A stretch of DNA of 64,000 nucleotides from Pipra filicauda (taxonomy: Eukaryota > Chordata > Aves > Passeriformes > Pipridae): assembly GCF_003945595.2 (NCBI RefSeq), contig NW_024104998.1:1815224-1879223 (forward strand), given 5' to 3'. Positions 24,718 to 37,539 of the stretch are shown here, piece by piece. The position numbers and the translations under genes were made by a program. The notes beneath the pieces were generated by a model. That model did no database searches. It was not told the origin of the DNA and saw nothing but the letters and a program-made list of their open reading frames with translations. Position 1 is the stretch's first letter, and every line of letters starts with the position of its first letter.

Positions 24718-25842
24718 CCAATGTCATGTACCTGGAATTCTGTAAGGCCTTTGACATGGTGCCACAGGACACCATTATCTCTAAAATTGCATAGACATGA
24801 ATTTGAAGGGAGGACTGTTCAATGGATAAGGAACTGGCTGGCTGGATGCATCCAGATATTGTGATCAGTGGCTCTATATCCAGGCGGCAGTCAGTGACAA
24901 GTAGTGTTTGTCAGGGCTCTGTCTGGAGACCAGTGCCCTTTAATATCTTTAGCAGTGACATAGACAGTGGGATCAGATTCATTCTCAACAAGTTTGCAGA
25001 GGACACCAAGATGATATGTGCAGCTGACACAAGAGAAGAACAGGACATGATCAGAGGGACTTGGACAAGCTCCAGAAGTGGGCCCACAAGAACCTCACAA
25101 GTTCAACAGGGCCAAGTGCAAGGTACTGCACCTGGATCAGGGCAACACCAGCCTGGGAGAAGAAGTCATAGAGAGCCACTCTGCCGAGAAGGACTTGGGG
25201 GTTCTGCTAAATGAGAGACTGGACATGACCCCACAGCCCAGAAGGTCAACTGCATCCTGGGCTGCATCAAAATCTGTGTGGCCAGCAGTTCAAGGGAGGT
25301 GATTCTGTCCCTCTGCTCTGCCCTCGTGTTACCCCACCTGGAGTGCTCCATCCATCTCTGGGGCCTCCAATATAAGAAGGGCATAAACCTGTCAGAGCAC
25401 ATCCAGAGGAGGCCACAAAGGTGATCAGAGGGCTGGAACACCTCTCCTATGAAGACAGGCTGAGAGCATTGGAGTTCTTCAGCCTGGAGAAGAGAAGGCT
25501 CTGGTGAGACCTCATTGAGGTCTTTCAGTACTTAAAGGGGGATTATAAAAAAGAGGGATAGAGGCTTCTTTACATGGTAAGATAGTGATGAGACAAGGCA
25601 GAATATTTTTAAACCAAAAGAGGAGTGATTTAGACTAAGTATTAGGAAAAAATTCTTTACTCAGAGGGTCTTGAGTCACTGGAACAGGTGGGCCCAAGAA
25701 GTTGTGGATACCCCATCCCTGGAATTGTTCCAGGGCAGGTTGGATGGGGCCCTGAACAACCCGACCTGTGGTGGGGAAGCAGGAACTAGATAATCTTGAA
25801 GGTTCTTTTCAACCCAAATCATTCTATAATTCCATGATTTCT
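24718..25842 (+). mobile_element. CR1 LINE, 5'-truncated, with reverse transcriptase remnant
   Basis: Frame fragments over 24720-25300 read as CR1 RT (a YLEFCKAFDMVP block, WIRNWLAG, and FAEDTK where functional copies have FADD). The 3' part carries the usual CR1 C-terminal and UTR text and ends at attctataattccatgat. Frameshifts and in-frame stops interrupt it, and the second active-site residue is Glu instead of Asp, so it is dead. Confidence 0.93.
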
Positions 25843-27185
25843 CATGGAAGCTTTGCAGACACACCTAACCATGGCTGCTCCATGTATCCCAGATGTGTAA
25901 GATTTTGTAAAATTTAAGATTACCCCAGCACCTTCATACACTTTTGGAAGATGAGAAAAAATCAGTGCATTTGGATGCACATGCAAACCAACCGTAGAGT
26001 GATTGCTGCTTATTGCCACATCTCGTACTGAGGAGACATCTATGAGGTGTTGTAGACTCCTCTGTTAAAGCTCCAATACCCAACTGCATCACAAAATGAG
26101 AACTTTCAAAGAGCACCAGATGATATCCATTCCTCTCTCTAGGATTATCTTTGCTGTTACACTGTAAATATGTTCTGCCTGTGATTAGCATGAACCTGTC
26201 TTAATGTGTCTTCTTGTTATAAACAAAATGTTTCTCTGTATGATCTAAAGACAAAATATAGGCCAAGTGTTTCAGAAGCATATTCATCATATTCATTACT
26301 TCGCACTGGGAATTGCCACAGTAGCATATTAAATACAGTCAGGCTGAAATAATAGCTACTCTAAGGGTTCCATTGGGTTATCAATCAAACGCAGGTGGAC
26401 CAATTAATATTATGCAAACTCAGTATCTTGCCTGAAGAATTTCTAGTAGCTAGGGTCAAAACAGAAAATGACTCCCAGGACATAAGGGATAATTAGGTTA
26501 AAAAGACTCAAAATCTCCCAAGGAAAGATTGTAAATGTCAATTTAATATACAGTGTCATAGCAAGCTCCAAAAATTTTTTTTTCCAAAAAATATTTGGGA
26601 CTTCAAAAGAGCCCAGCAAAGACATATGTTTGCTAGACATTGTAAAGACATTGTGTGATATGCAAAAAAAAAATCATGTAACATATAATTCATATACTTT
26701 TTTTCAGAGCCTAATAAAAACAAAAAGTCTGACCTCTATTATTATATCTTCCTTTTCTGTTATCAAATTCTGTACATGCTACCTAATAAGTTTAACTAAA
26801 AACACAGCATAAAAAGTGAACTTCTTCCTTCAAGGCAAGTTGAACAGTAAAGGATCATCTTTCTAACATTTCCTAACATGAGCAGGTCTTCAGATGAACA
26901 AATACCCTTGGGATCCTTTATAGCACTAGTGAAGAGAAACATTTTATATGTAATTCACCTTTGCCACCTTAGGAAGTAAATTAAGTCCAAAACGTGTCTC
27001 TACTCTGTCATTTATGATGATGCTCAAAAGAATTGTATGAAGCCTTGAAAAAACATGTCTTAAAATACAAAGCATTAAGTATTCCTTTTATGTAGAAAAT
27101 ATACTTTACATCTCTTGACCTGATTTCAGCAGGTGATTATTTGCTCTGCTAGCTCTGAGATGTAGGAATAGTAGCCACAAGACCA
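25843..27185. other. AT-rich unique DNA, no feature recognised
   Basis: Only frames of 60-85 codons without family resemblance. Confidence 0.55.
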
Positions 27186-27470
27186 CAGAGTCATAGAATG
27201 ATTTGGGTTCTTAAAGAAGATATCTTAAAGATCATCTCATTCCAACCTCCCTGCCATGGAGGCACTAGATCAGGTTGCTCAGAGCTCCATCCAACCTGTT
27301 CTTGAACACTTCCAGTGATGGAGTATCCAGAGCTCCTCTGGGCAATCTGTTCCAGTGCCTCACCACCCTCACAGTAAAGATTTTCTTGTTAAAAAATAAT
27401 CTAAATCTCTCTTCTCTAAGTATAAAGATGTTGCCCCTTGTCCTATCAGTTGCTTGATAGGATACACCAA
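27186..27470 (-). mobile_element. CR1 LINE 3' end
   Basis: Begins at the inverted tail (agtcatagaatgatttgggt). It contains ctccctgccatggaggcact and tgttccagtgcctcaccacc. On the minus strand a 74-codon frame still resembles the CR1 ORF2 C-terminus (VVRHWNRLPRGALDTPSLEV). Confidence 0.93.
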
Positions 27471-27776
27471 TAATCTCTCCATGAAGCAAAAATTAGAAAT
27501 AAGCCACCTTCTTGAGTACAGCATTACAAATATGAACCAGATCTGGTAACATAAAATGAAAACTTTAGCATATGCTCTAGTAACTAGAAGGAGAAACTTC
27601 TCCCAGAGTGGCTCCCAAGCCAGTTGATCTACTCACCAGTGAGTCCTACTTGATACTTGCTCGTGATGCCATGCTTACTTGCATCTGCTCACTCACCCCA
27701 GTTGCTGACCCCACATATGAGTCTAACGACAAGAGCTTTAAGTCCAGCTGCTGGTGCTCAGACCCCCATTCACACA

Positions 27777-28140
27777 TCACAGAATCATAGAATACGCTGA
27801 GTTGGAAGGGACCCACTAGGATCATTGAGTCCAACTCTCAGATGATCTCAGGATCATCCCTAAGAGTCACACTATGTGCCTCAGATTATCATCCAAACGC
27901 TTCTTGAACTCTGTCAGGCTGTGACCACTTCCCTGGGGAGCCTGTTCCAATGGCCAGTCACCCTCAGGGTGAAGAACCTTTTCCTAATATTTAACATAAA
28001 CTTCCCCCGACACAACTTCAGTCCATTCCCTCAGATCCTATCACTGGTCACCACAGAGAAGAGATCAGTGTCTGCCCCTTCTCTTCCTGTCACAAGGAAG
28101 TTGTAACTGCAATGAGGTCTCCCCTCAGTCTCCTCTTGTG
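27777..28140 (-). mobile_element. CR1 LINE 3' end, different subfamily
   Basis: Begins with the inverted tail agaatcatagaatacgctga and continues with gttggaagggacccactagg, then cctcagggtgaagaaccttt. Its wording differs from the 27186 copy, so it is another CR1 subfamily, inserted independently in the same orientation. Confidence 0.9.
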
Positions 28141-30327
28141 GTACATAACATAAATTGAAATGACACCATGTGCCTGTGACAGTGCTAAAAGCACTCACAA
28201 ATAGCAAAACTTTGCACAGACTATTCAAAACTAGACAGTAAAATGTCTACTCTTACTATATCAGTGAAACAACGGCAAGTGAAGAACAGCTAATTGAAAT
28301 TGCCTCTTATATGTGTTTAATTTCCAGACAGATGGAGTGTTAGATGCCTAATAAGGTGAATTACTTAAAATGAATAATTATTTTACTAAATCTAACCACA
28401 GCCTGGTGCATTCAACACGGGCTATGATTACCTTTACAACTGGGTAACACTGTGGCTAATCTACCAAATGAATTAGCTGCTCAAGCCTTTCACCAGAGCT
28501 GTAAGAAATGAGCCTGTGCTATCAGTCAGCAGCTGCACCACTGAGTGGGCTGGCTGCCTTTTCCCCACCTTCCCTGTGAATCCACATTCCTCTTCTGCTG
28601 CTCAGCACAACAATAAAGCCTATCTATTCACAGAGAGTAAATTTGAGATCTGCATGCACAGAGGTGATAAATTTACTTAAGAAAGAGGAGTAAGGCAAGC
28701 TCAATAATCCCCTGCTTGACTTATTTTTTTTAAGTAGGGCCTGTTTCTCTAGTGTGCATAGAGGAAATAGAACACTTATTCCCTATGAAAATCACTCAAT
28801 AAAACATCCTATTTGTTGTGCCTACATCTCACCCTGCAGCACAGGAAAAGAAAAATTTATGGATGTGTAGACCTCAGTATTCTAATCAAAGAGCCTCTTG
28901 AAATGCTGCAGCTTTGCCCTTCACTTCCCTCTACTGCAGCAAACATTCCCATAACAACATGACACAGCTGCTGTAAGGTGTGCTCAGCTGCTAGGCTAAG
29001 TGTCCCTCTAGTAATGATAGTGAAAATAGCCAACAATGCATGCTGCAAAAACTCAACCCAAGAAGGCTATGGCCTGATGTTCTGATGATGCCAGTGTACT
29101 GGGCTGAGCTGTGATATTCCTTTGGGGATCCACCAGCTAGATTCCACAGTCCAGTAGAAGATAATCTAATAAAACTTTAGTCTCTTCTCAATCAGTTTTA
29201 TAAATTATTTCCTTAAAGGATTCTGAGGTGTATACACTCATTTTGGCTACATGCCACAGTGGGTGGATTCCCACCTAGACTCTTCAGGGCTCTAGCGATT
29301 CAATTTATTCCCAATAACCATAATGCTGCTCTTGAATTTTCATCTATTGTCACAGATTTGCTTTTTCTTTGTCTAGGTTTGTAGTGCTCTAATACCACAG
29401 TCAACATTCCTCTTAATGCTTTGTTCTATTAATAAGAATAACCCTCTTCCATTGTCCCTTTTAATGCTTTACTTCTGGTATTAGTAACATGCAAATATTG
29501 AGCTGAAGATTATTGTGCTGTATTTTTGCTGGCTGTTTTCCTGAGAAATGTATTCTATTTATGGCACATGCTGACACAGCTGGTTCCAATTTTCTTTCTC
29601 ATGCATAGCAATTTGGGGAAGCCTGCCATACTGCCACATGTGAAAGCAATCATTCCAGCATTTTTTTTCATAGAGCAGCCCAGCCTATGGACCCTTTCCA
29701 CTGCCTGGGGAGGCAATCCTTTTTTCACTTGCCAGTTTGTCCTCAGCTTCCTCAGCAGATGTCCCTAGACCCATCTCTGGGGTCATGGCCAAGGATAATA
29801 TGGAGAGGGAGACAATACTTCTGCCTACAGGCTTGTTCTCCACCCACTATTCTGGAATAGGAGTGTCCACACATGGAGTTAATCAGGGGTGAGTCCCTAT
29901 GCAGACAAGCCCTCACACTAAACACACCACTGTGAAAGATGCTGAGGCTTCTAACCACATCCTGGGTACTAGATTTGTATCACAGATTCCCTCAGCACTG
30001 TGCCTTTGTACTTCAATCCATACCTGAGCCTTCAATCTTAGCAAATATCAAAGAGCACATACCTGGAGTTCTGCTATAAACTTAAAGATCTTTTGCAATG
30101 ATTACAAATGTGATAGCTGTCATACTTCACCTGTATATTTTAAAAGCCTTTGAAAGTAATTAATTCATACCCATCATACTACTGTAGAGCAGGTTATCAA
30201 AATGTCTTACACAGCAAATGTTTCACACCTATGTTCAATCAGTGTATTTTTATATCAGAAAAACCATGCCTTATTTTTCTCTTTCTAGCTGAGCTGACAC
30301 AACACTGAGGGTTTTGTGTGTTGCGCC

Positions 30328-30350
30328 TTTTTTTTTTTTTTTTTTTTTTT
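30328..30350. repeat. (T)23 homopolymer
   Basis: Uninterrupted T run. No retrogene is recognisable next to it. Confidence 0.95.
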
Positions 30351-32667
30351 GTGGGAAGACGTGAGGAGTGATTGGGAAAATGATTCAATGTGATGACCCT
30401 CTGAATTCCTGTGGAACTCCATGTCAAAAGCATACTTTTTTCTACTTTCCCATTTTTGGTCAAAATTAAAGGCAAAGATTCCACTTACTGCTGTGTAAGA
30501 CTGGAGCAGCTCCATCAAAACCATGGGTATTACACCAGATTTATGCTGCTCTGAGGGCAGACTTTGGACAGCAGACTTTGTGGTCAGTGCTTGCTTATAA
30601 AGTCTTTTGACTTTAGAGTTTTGAAATCATGTCCCCCAGAATTCTTTTCAGATGAAATTCAGAAGTCACTTCAACAATGCTGCATTTTTCTTAAAAAAAA
30701 AAAAATCTGTATTTTGATTACTAAGCAAATGCAAATGTAATCTTACAAGTACAAATTATAATAGCACCACAGTAAGAAACCAGCAAGTCTAAATTACTTT
30801 CATTTGCTCCTCTGTGTTTGCCTAGGGTTGCTATCAGATGGCCCCAATTTCTTCTGGTGAGGTAAAGGGTGGCACAAAAGTTTAAGAGGGAGTGTAATGT
30901 CTTATCCTGAACAGGCTGGATACCTGGCACCTATTTAAAGTGACCAGAATCGAGAACATCATGTACAACATCTTTAACTACATTTACAGTCCTGGTACCA
31001 ACTGTAGGAAAAGCAACAAGTAATGTTATGTGAGGGTAATAAGTCATCCAACCATCTTTTCTAGGTGCTGGTGGGGGCAATATCATTCTGCCTAAGGACA
31101 AAAGCATCCTAAGGACTGCAGTCTGGCTGCTGATGTTCTGTGCACAATCATCACCAAGTGTTCCATGTAAGTAGCATTGGAGCATTGTACAATGACTGAC
31201 ACAGTGGAAGGAGCTGTATGTGTTGTTACTTTTATTTTTGTGGTGCTCAGATAGGATAGGATAAGTATGAATCCCATTTGTTTTTTTAAACTTCACAAAT
31301 AGGAACTTGCCTGTAGCTCCATTTCTGCTACTGTGAGAGTCAGCATTTAATTCTAAATTTTTGAGCTGCCAAAAGCAGTCCAGAGTTTATTTATACATTT
31401 CTCTCACTCTTGCCCCCTCTCTCACACACAAGCAGTCCAAGATGCTGTGAGGCTACCTTTAGACTTGCAGGCAGTTTGGATAGTTACTGGAAATCACCAG
31501 CTATTTTCATTTTAATCTCAAACCTCAAAAAAATGCAACAAAACAGTGTGAGCTGAACTTTATCTTATCACAAGCTATGAAAAATCTGCAGATGCCAGTG
31601 CAGTCTGGAGACATGAAGTTTCATAAGAGCCTGAGCTGTTTAGCATAAGCTGCGTCTGGAAGTTTTGCTGTTACGCCAGTCAGTCCCCTTTAGTATCCTG
31701 ATATGCAATAACACCCTGCCAATGGATATGACAGCAGTCGAACAAATGATGGGAAAGATTGGAAAATATCGCAAATGGGAAAAATGCCTTAGTTCTATTG
31801 AATATGCACCACCGGGTCCACACTGGCTTCAGTATTTAGGAACGGAAGAGTGCAGGAAGAGAGAAAGAGCAGTAATGCCTGTTGTGAAATGTCCCATCTC
31901 CATTCAGCAATCACCTCTACTGTTAGGTAATAAATATGTTATCAAAGACTCAGAGCAAACCAGATACTGAGCTAGGCAACTAGCAAGGGCGTGAGTCAAA
32001 TTTTGCTTGTTCATATAAGTTGATTTGATCAGTCTTTTATTCTCCATATTTTCTAACATAGATACTACATTTGAGCCTTGACGTAGGCCCTTCTATCCAA
32101 CATTCAGGAATTTAAATGTACAGGATGTATTTTCAGGGAGACATATGACTAAGTGGTTAACATTTTAGTTGTCTGTGCTGAAAATGTACGTTTTAGAAAT
32201 CACAGAGAATATCATCATGTGGTGCAAACTAAGCTTTGTGGGATCCTATTCTAAATTATGGATATTGTCTTAGATTCTTGCTGCACTTCCAGGCTCCATG
32301 CAGCTGACATCTCCACTATGGAAACAGCTAGTTTCCACGTTTATTTTAATCTGAGGTGTTGCTGTATGGCCCCACAATTTCAATTTCTTTGCTGTGAACT
32401 CAGCTTACTTCACTATTTCTTTTTTCTCTCTGGGGAAATCTACATTCACATCCAACATGTGTCACTTGTTGACTTCTTGGGAACAAAGGCTGATTTCATT
32501 ACAATTTCCAGCCACGTGTCGAGCTGCTAGTCAACTTGTGCATGTCTCCTACCCACACCTCATTTTTCTTTTTATGAGAGTGACCTGTTCTGTACTTCAC
32601 CACAGGCAGTGGGGTAAATCCTTTGCCTGCAACTAACACAGCTTCAGCTCATGCCCTTCTTTCCCAG

Positions 32668-32744
32668 GGATACGCTGCCAGGGCAGCTCCACAGAGAAGG
32701 CCATGGCCCCAATAAGTATGAAGCAGTCTGTGCCTCCGGACAAG
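32668..32744 (+). other. Possible 77-nt exon with strong splice signals
   Basis: A branch-point-like ctaac (about 32633), a pyrimidine tract and AG (cttctttcccag, ending 32667) precede a 77-nt stretch that ends at a consensus donor AAG|GTGAGT (32742-32750). One frame is open throughout: DTLPGQLHREGHGPNKYEAV, then CASGQ. The peptide is not recognised. Chance is possible, since no partner exon was found. Confidence 0.2.
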
Positions 32745-32829
32745 GTGAGTGTGAAGCATCCTGCCTTAGCGGGTTTATGATTTTTGCTGATGGCAGACTG
32801 GGAGGAAATTGGTTGAACAGTAAAGCCTG

Positions 32830-32833
<4 letters not shown>

Positions 32834-32862
<29 letters not shown>
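32834..32862. repeat. (A)29 homopolymer
   Basis: Uninterrupted A run. No processed gene or SINE is recognisable upstream of it. Confidence 0.95.
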
Positions 32863-32864
<2 letters not shown>

Positions 32865-33139
32865 AAAGTCCATCATTCATTTCAGTTTTGTTTGCAAGGT
32901 GTGTGAGAAGCACCTTCAGAGCCTCATTAGGATACAATTCTAAGTGTTTTTTCTTGCTTCAGAAGCAGATCTGTGTGCTGCAAATCATGCCAATTTAGTT
33001 GAGTGAGCTCACTGCCACAAACTCCATTTCACAAACCCTTGGATTTCCTTCATGCTTTCTGATTCCTCTCAGGGGCAATATAACTGCCTCTTACTCATCA
33101 TTATTTAGACACAATGATGACAAATGTTACGTAAAAGAT

Positions 33140-34450
33140 CATGGAATCATAGAATGGTTTGAGTTGGAAAGGACCTTAAAGATCATCTAGTTCCAATGCT
33201 GCTGCCATGGGCAGAGACACATTTCACTAGAACATGCTGCTCAAAGCCCCATCCAACCAGGTTCTGAATGCTTCCAGCAATGGGAGATCCACAACTTCTC
33301 TGGGCAACCTGTTCCAGTGCCTCATCACCCTCTGAGGACACAATTTCTTTCTAATGTCTAATCTAAACCTATTTCTTCTGTTAAAACCCATTCTTCCTTG
33401 TCCTGTCACTACATGCTCTTGTAAATAGTCTGTCTCTATCTGTCTTATAGGCTCCCTTCAGGTACTGGAAGGCCACAGTTAGGTCACCCCAAAGCTTTCT
33501 TTTCTTCAGACTGAAAAATCCCAATGCTCTCAGTCTTTACTCATAGGAGAGGTGCTCTATCCCTCTAATAAACTTGGTGACTTCCTCTACTTCAACATGA
33601 CTGTGTCCTTCCTGTCCTTCCCAAAGCTGGATGAAGCCTCCAGGTGGGATCTCACTAGAGCAGAGTAGAGGGCACAATCACCTCCCTTGAGCTTCTGCCC
33701 ACGCAGATGCAGCCCAGGATACAATTGGATTTCTGGGCTGTGAGAGCACATTGCTGGGTCATGTCCAGCCTCTCATCCACCAGCAATCCCAAGTCCTTCT
33801 CAGCAGGGCTGCTCTTGATCTGTTAATCCTCCCAGCCTTTTTTAATACCGGAGTTTGCCCCAACCCAGGGCAACCTTGAACTTGGTTTTGTCAAACCTCA
33901 TTAGATTCCCATGGGCCCACTTCTCCAGCTTGTCTAGGTCGCTCTGGATGGCATCCCATCCTTCAGGTGTGTCAGCTGTACCACTCGGCTCTGGGTCATC
34001 AGCAAATTTACTGAGGGTGCACTTGATCCCTTTGTCTGTGTCATTGATGAAGACATTAAATGACACTGTTCCCACTACAGACCCCAGAGGGACACAACCT
34101 GTCACTGATGTCCATTGGCACTCTGAGGGCAACTGTCTAACCAATTCCTTACCCAATGACCAGTCCAGCCATCAAATCCATCTCTCTCCAATTTGGAGAG
34201 AAGGATGTTGTGAGGGACTGTGTCAAAGGCCTCACAGAAGTCCAGATAAATGACATCTGTAGCCCTCCCCTTGTCTCCTGATATAGTCACTCCATCATAG
34301 AAGGCCACTGGGTTGGTCAGGCAGGACTTGCCCTTGGTGAAGCCGTGCTGGCTGTCTCAAATCACCTCCCTGTCCTCCGTGTGCCTTAGCATATGTCTAG
34401 GAGGATCTATTCCACGATTTTCCCAGGCACAGAGGTCACATGTCGGTAGA
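33140..34450 (-). mobile_element. CR1 LINE, long copy, 3' part with RT remnant
   Basis: Starts at the inverted tail (atggaatcatagaatggttt). On the minus strand, fragments at 34308-33842 read as CR1 [32 protein letters not shown] and FADDPE, retaining the FADD block. [15 protein letters not shown] is encoded just upstream at about 34380-34310. Stops and frameshifts are present. The same element resumes at 35029 beyond an inserted LTR. Confidence 0.93.
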
Positions 34451-34454
34451 CCCC

Positions 34455-34927
34455 ATCCATTGGAGAGACTGGGGAAGAGAAGTTACTATGGATGGCAGGA
34501 GTTTAGGAAACACCGCACAGATGATCAATATGATCAAATGATGTTCCATTTATTATTTAAATGAGTTAGCTTTTATACAGTCGGTTCTTTCTGGGCACGT
34601 GATTACAACAAAGTGATTGGATAGTTCAGTCTGTGCACGCATCTCATGCCTTCAGTTCATTGGTTCTAATGCTCTGTCCACGCATCCTGACATCATTCAT
34701 GCGGCCCAAAGTCCCTCCTATTGATCCGCCTTTAGGGACTTTCCCGGGGCTTTCCAGTTTTCTCTTCATCTCCAGTTTCCCACAACTTTCAAATATAAAC
34801 ACGCAGTGTTCTCATAACTTACAACTATAAACATGCAGTTTTCACACAGCTAACAACTATAAACACAGAGTTTCACACAGTTTGCAAGTATAAACTACTC
34901 TTTTAACAACCTCCAAAGTTATGTCAA
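34455..34927 (-). mobile_element. Solo ERV LTR inserted into the CR1 copy
   Basis: On the minus strand there is a TATAAAAGC box (around 34579-34568) followed closely by an AATAAA signal (about 34553), as in avian class II/ERVK-type LTRs with a short R. The upstream U3 carries a 32-bp tandem repeat (34790-34905). CR1 text stops at about 34450 and resumes at about 35029, so the LTR lies inside an older CR1. Ends are approximate, and no matching target duplication was found. Confidence 0.6.
34790..34905. repeat. 32-bp tandem repeat in LTR U3, about 3.6 copies
   Basis: Units begin at 34790, 34822, 34854 and 34885 (32, 32, 31 and about 21 bp), each starting ca-a-x-tataaac. They may act as enhancer-type repeats of the LTR. 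Confidence 0.85.
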
Positions 34928-35028
34928 GTGAGGCCTATTGCTCCTTAGAGCTGCGAATATGGATTGTTCATAATGTGTCCATTTTCCTGCAAATACTCCA
35001 CAAGTTACCATTGAATAATAAGTCAAAA

Positions 35029-35127
35029 AAAGTTTTTAGTACCTCAGCCTTCTTGTCATCTGTCGTTACTAGTTTTCCAACTTTGTTTATTGGGGCGGTA
35101 CCTTCTTTTTCCTTCCTTTTCTGGAAA
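35029..35127 (-). mobile_element. CR1 LINE, upstream ORF2 piece of the split copy
   Basis: The minus strand encodes APINKVGKLVTTDDKKAEVL, the CR1 ORF2 block just ahead of the RT fingers. About 100 codons expected between this block and the 34450 piece are missing. Confidence 0.8.
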
Positions 35128-37539
35128 TGGCCTGGTCAAGGCAGAGTAAGATGGTCAGGGAGAAAAGAACAGCATTTTCTCTCACATAACTTTCCTGATG
35201 TTCTTTCCTCAGTATCTAGGTGTTTGGATGTGAAGGTTAAAGTACTGGGTGTGCATCCTACCTCTTAATCACCCCAAGGCCCAAAATGGCAGCTTAACCT
35301 CCTCCTAGCACTTCATAAATGGGTCTCACACTCCCAGGAATGTTCCAAGGTCTCACCAGCAAGGGCTGAAGCTTGCGGACTTCATGATTGACTGCGAAGT
35401 TAATTTGTTGTTTAAATTATGTTGCAATCTGAGAGATGCTGACCCTGTCAAAACCTAATTATAGTTCTCATTTCCCTCTATTATGATAACATGGATACCA
35501 AAAAAAATCACAGTTTGACAGATATCAGCCGGGACATGCTTCTACCACTGTCTCCAAATTTCACGCATGTGTGCTTTTAATTGTGACTTTTTTCTGTTAC
35601 TTTTTGGTGCTTGCCATTTTTCCTGACATTTTTCTGCTGGTATAATTCTTCCTGTTTACACTTGAGGCATTCTGTTATCTCTGCACTGGTGACAGGATAC
35701 AGCCATTCAGGTCAGCCAGTGTTGATTTCTTTTTAGGACACAAACTTTTCAAAGCATTCAACCTACCATCTTGACCCTACAAAATTCTAATGTGGGTAAG
35801 AGACATAGAATCAGGGGTACAAGATGATAAGTGATCACTGAAGAAGAGATAGATATCCTGGAAGGATTCTCAAGCAAAAAACACATGCAGGGTCTAGAGA
35901 TGCTCAGGTGGCTGGGATGCAGGGAGGCTGAGGGTGCAGTTTGTCCAGTGTCACACCCTGCACAGTGCAGCATAGCCTGGCTATATCCTGGCTGCAGCAC
36001 ACCCCAGCACACCCCCAGCTTATTGCATCCTTGGGCTTACTTCATCCCAATGCCAAGGACAGCAGCATGGCTCACAAACAGGTATTCCACTGAGTCCTGG
36101 GTGGGAATCCCAAACAAACTGCTTGAGAGCTGCCAATGGCTTAGGAGACAGCTGTAGCCCTTTCTTGTTCCAGCAGAAGGGCTTTCTATATTATCTGTTC
36201 AGTCCCAGAAAACAGAGATAAATCTTTATCTTAGATATAGCAGATGCTGGGTTCATAAATAGAGCCAAATTCAGAAAGATGCACAGGTTAATGTGCAATG
36301 TGAACTGGATTTCCTTTCAGATTATATCTTCTTTGCATGGTCTGGGCTTTTAAGCTCTTCTCCTCTGGGACACTGGATGATTTAATTAGAAGATTCACTT
36401 TGACTCAATATCTCATTTGTCTTTTGCAGGTAGCACAATAAATGACAGCTCTGTGAGTCACAGCACAACAGATGCTCTGCCTTCCACCTTGCTTGTCAAT
36501 CACATGCACAAGAGCACATCTGTCTCCACTATCTAGAGTTGGTCATTGCTCCCCTGGCAGCCTGGCTCCAGGAGTGTGAGCAAGAGCCAAGCAACTGATA
36601 CAGAAACAACACCAAGTAGGAAACAAGTAATTTCCATGCCACTAGAAATGCATGTGCAGAGATCAATCATGTGTAACCTGCAATTATGTTTGTGAATAAA
36701 TATTTCAGCTACTGTTCTTAATATGAGTTTATTTCTGGCAGTGGCCCTGTGATGGACAGTGGTGTCACTGGAACTGAGTTTAGTATTCAAGCTCAGTTGA
36801 AAAATGACAGCAATGTGTCTTTTCTGCCAATTTTAATATGAGCTCAGCAGTCGAGCAAGGCATTCTTTACAGATACTATGTTTGGGGAGTGCAGGGATTA
36901 TTTTGCAGAGCAAGTCAGACAAGTCAGATTAGCTAGTGAGGAATCTCTATCACCAAACACATTTTGTCAGGGACTTCGCAGGATACTTCACAGGGACTTC
37001 GCAATGGATAAATCACTTGAATTCACGTTTTTGTGAATTTCTGTGTCTCCATTGTCTAGCCATGAACTACCTGCTTTGAGGGTGACGCACCCTCTGAATG
37101 CATTCAACAGGCATTTAGACAAATAGTGCTGTCCTATAAGATCCTGAATGGACTCAGATGATTGAAAATACAGAAGTACCATATAGACTGGGACTGGAAA
37201 GCTGCAAATCAGAAGAGATATTATAGACATTGATAAGTTCATTAATACTATGAGGAGATTTGGGATTAGACTGTTTTCTTTTTCAGTATCTTGGGTTATT
37301 TTCTCACATCACAGGAACTTACTTATGCAAAAAAATTACATATGTTTAAGAAGCAACTGAACAGAATTGTGGCAGAGAAAGCCACCACAGATACTAGGAG
37401 CATATGAACAAATATTATGTATGCATCCTCTCTTGATTTACATGTTGGGTATGTATCCAATAATGGCCACTGGTGGACACAGGATAATGAGGTAGATGGA
37501 CCACTGCATCATTGTATTTGTGCTTAATTAAACACTACT
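35128..37539. other. Unique DNA, no feature recognised
   Basis: Includes a small direct duplication of cagggacttcgca near 36968 and 36990. No gene was supported. Confidence 0.5.

Larger units (their letters stand above)
28141..33139. other. Unique DNA with two homopolymers and one possible exon
   Basis: Apart from the T23, A29 and candidate exon listed separately, nothing was recognised. The 121-codon minus frame at 30931-31296 matches no known family. Confidence 0.5.

Noticed and set aside
30931..31296. 121-codon minus-strand frame, considered as a retrogene because a T23 tract lies nearby
   Set aside because: The T tract is some 580 bp away with unrelated sequence between, the peptide matches no family I know, and there are no target duplications.
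32640..32862. Processed pseudogene ending in A29
   Set aside because: No recognisable coding sequence precedes the A tract, and bird CR1 does not efficiently make poly(A)-tailed retrocopies.
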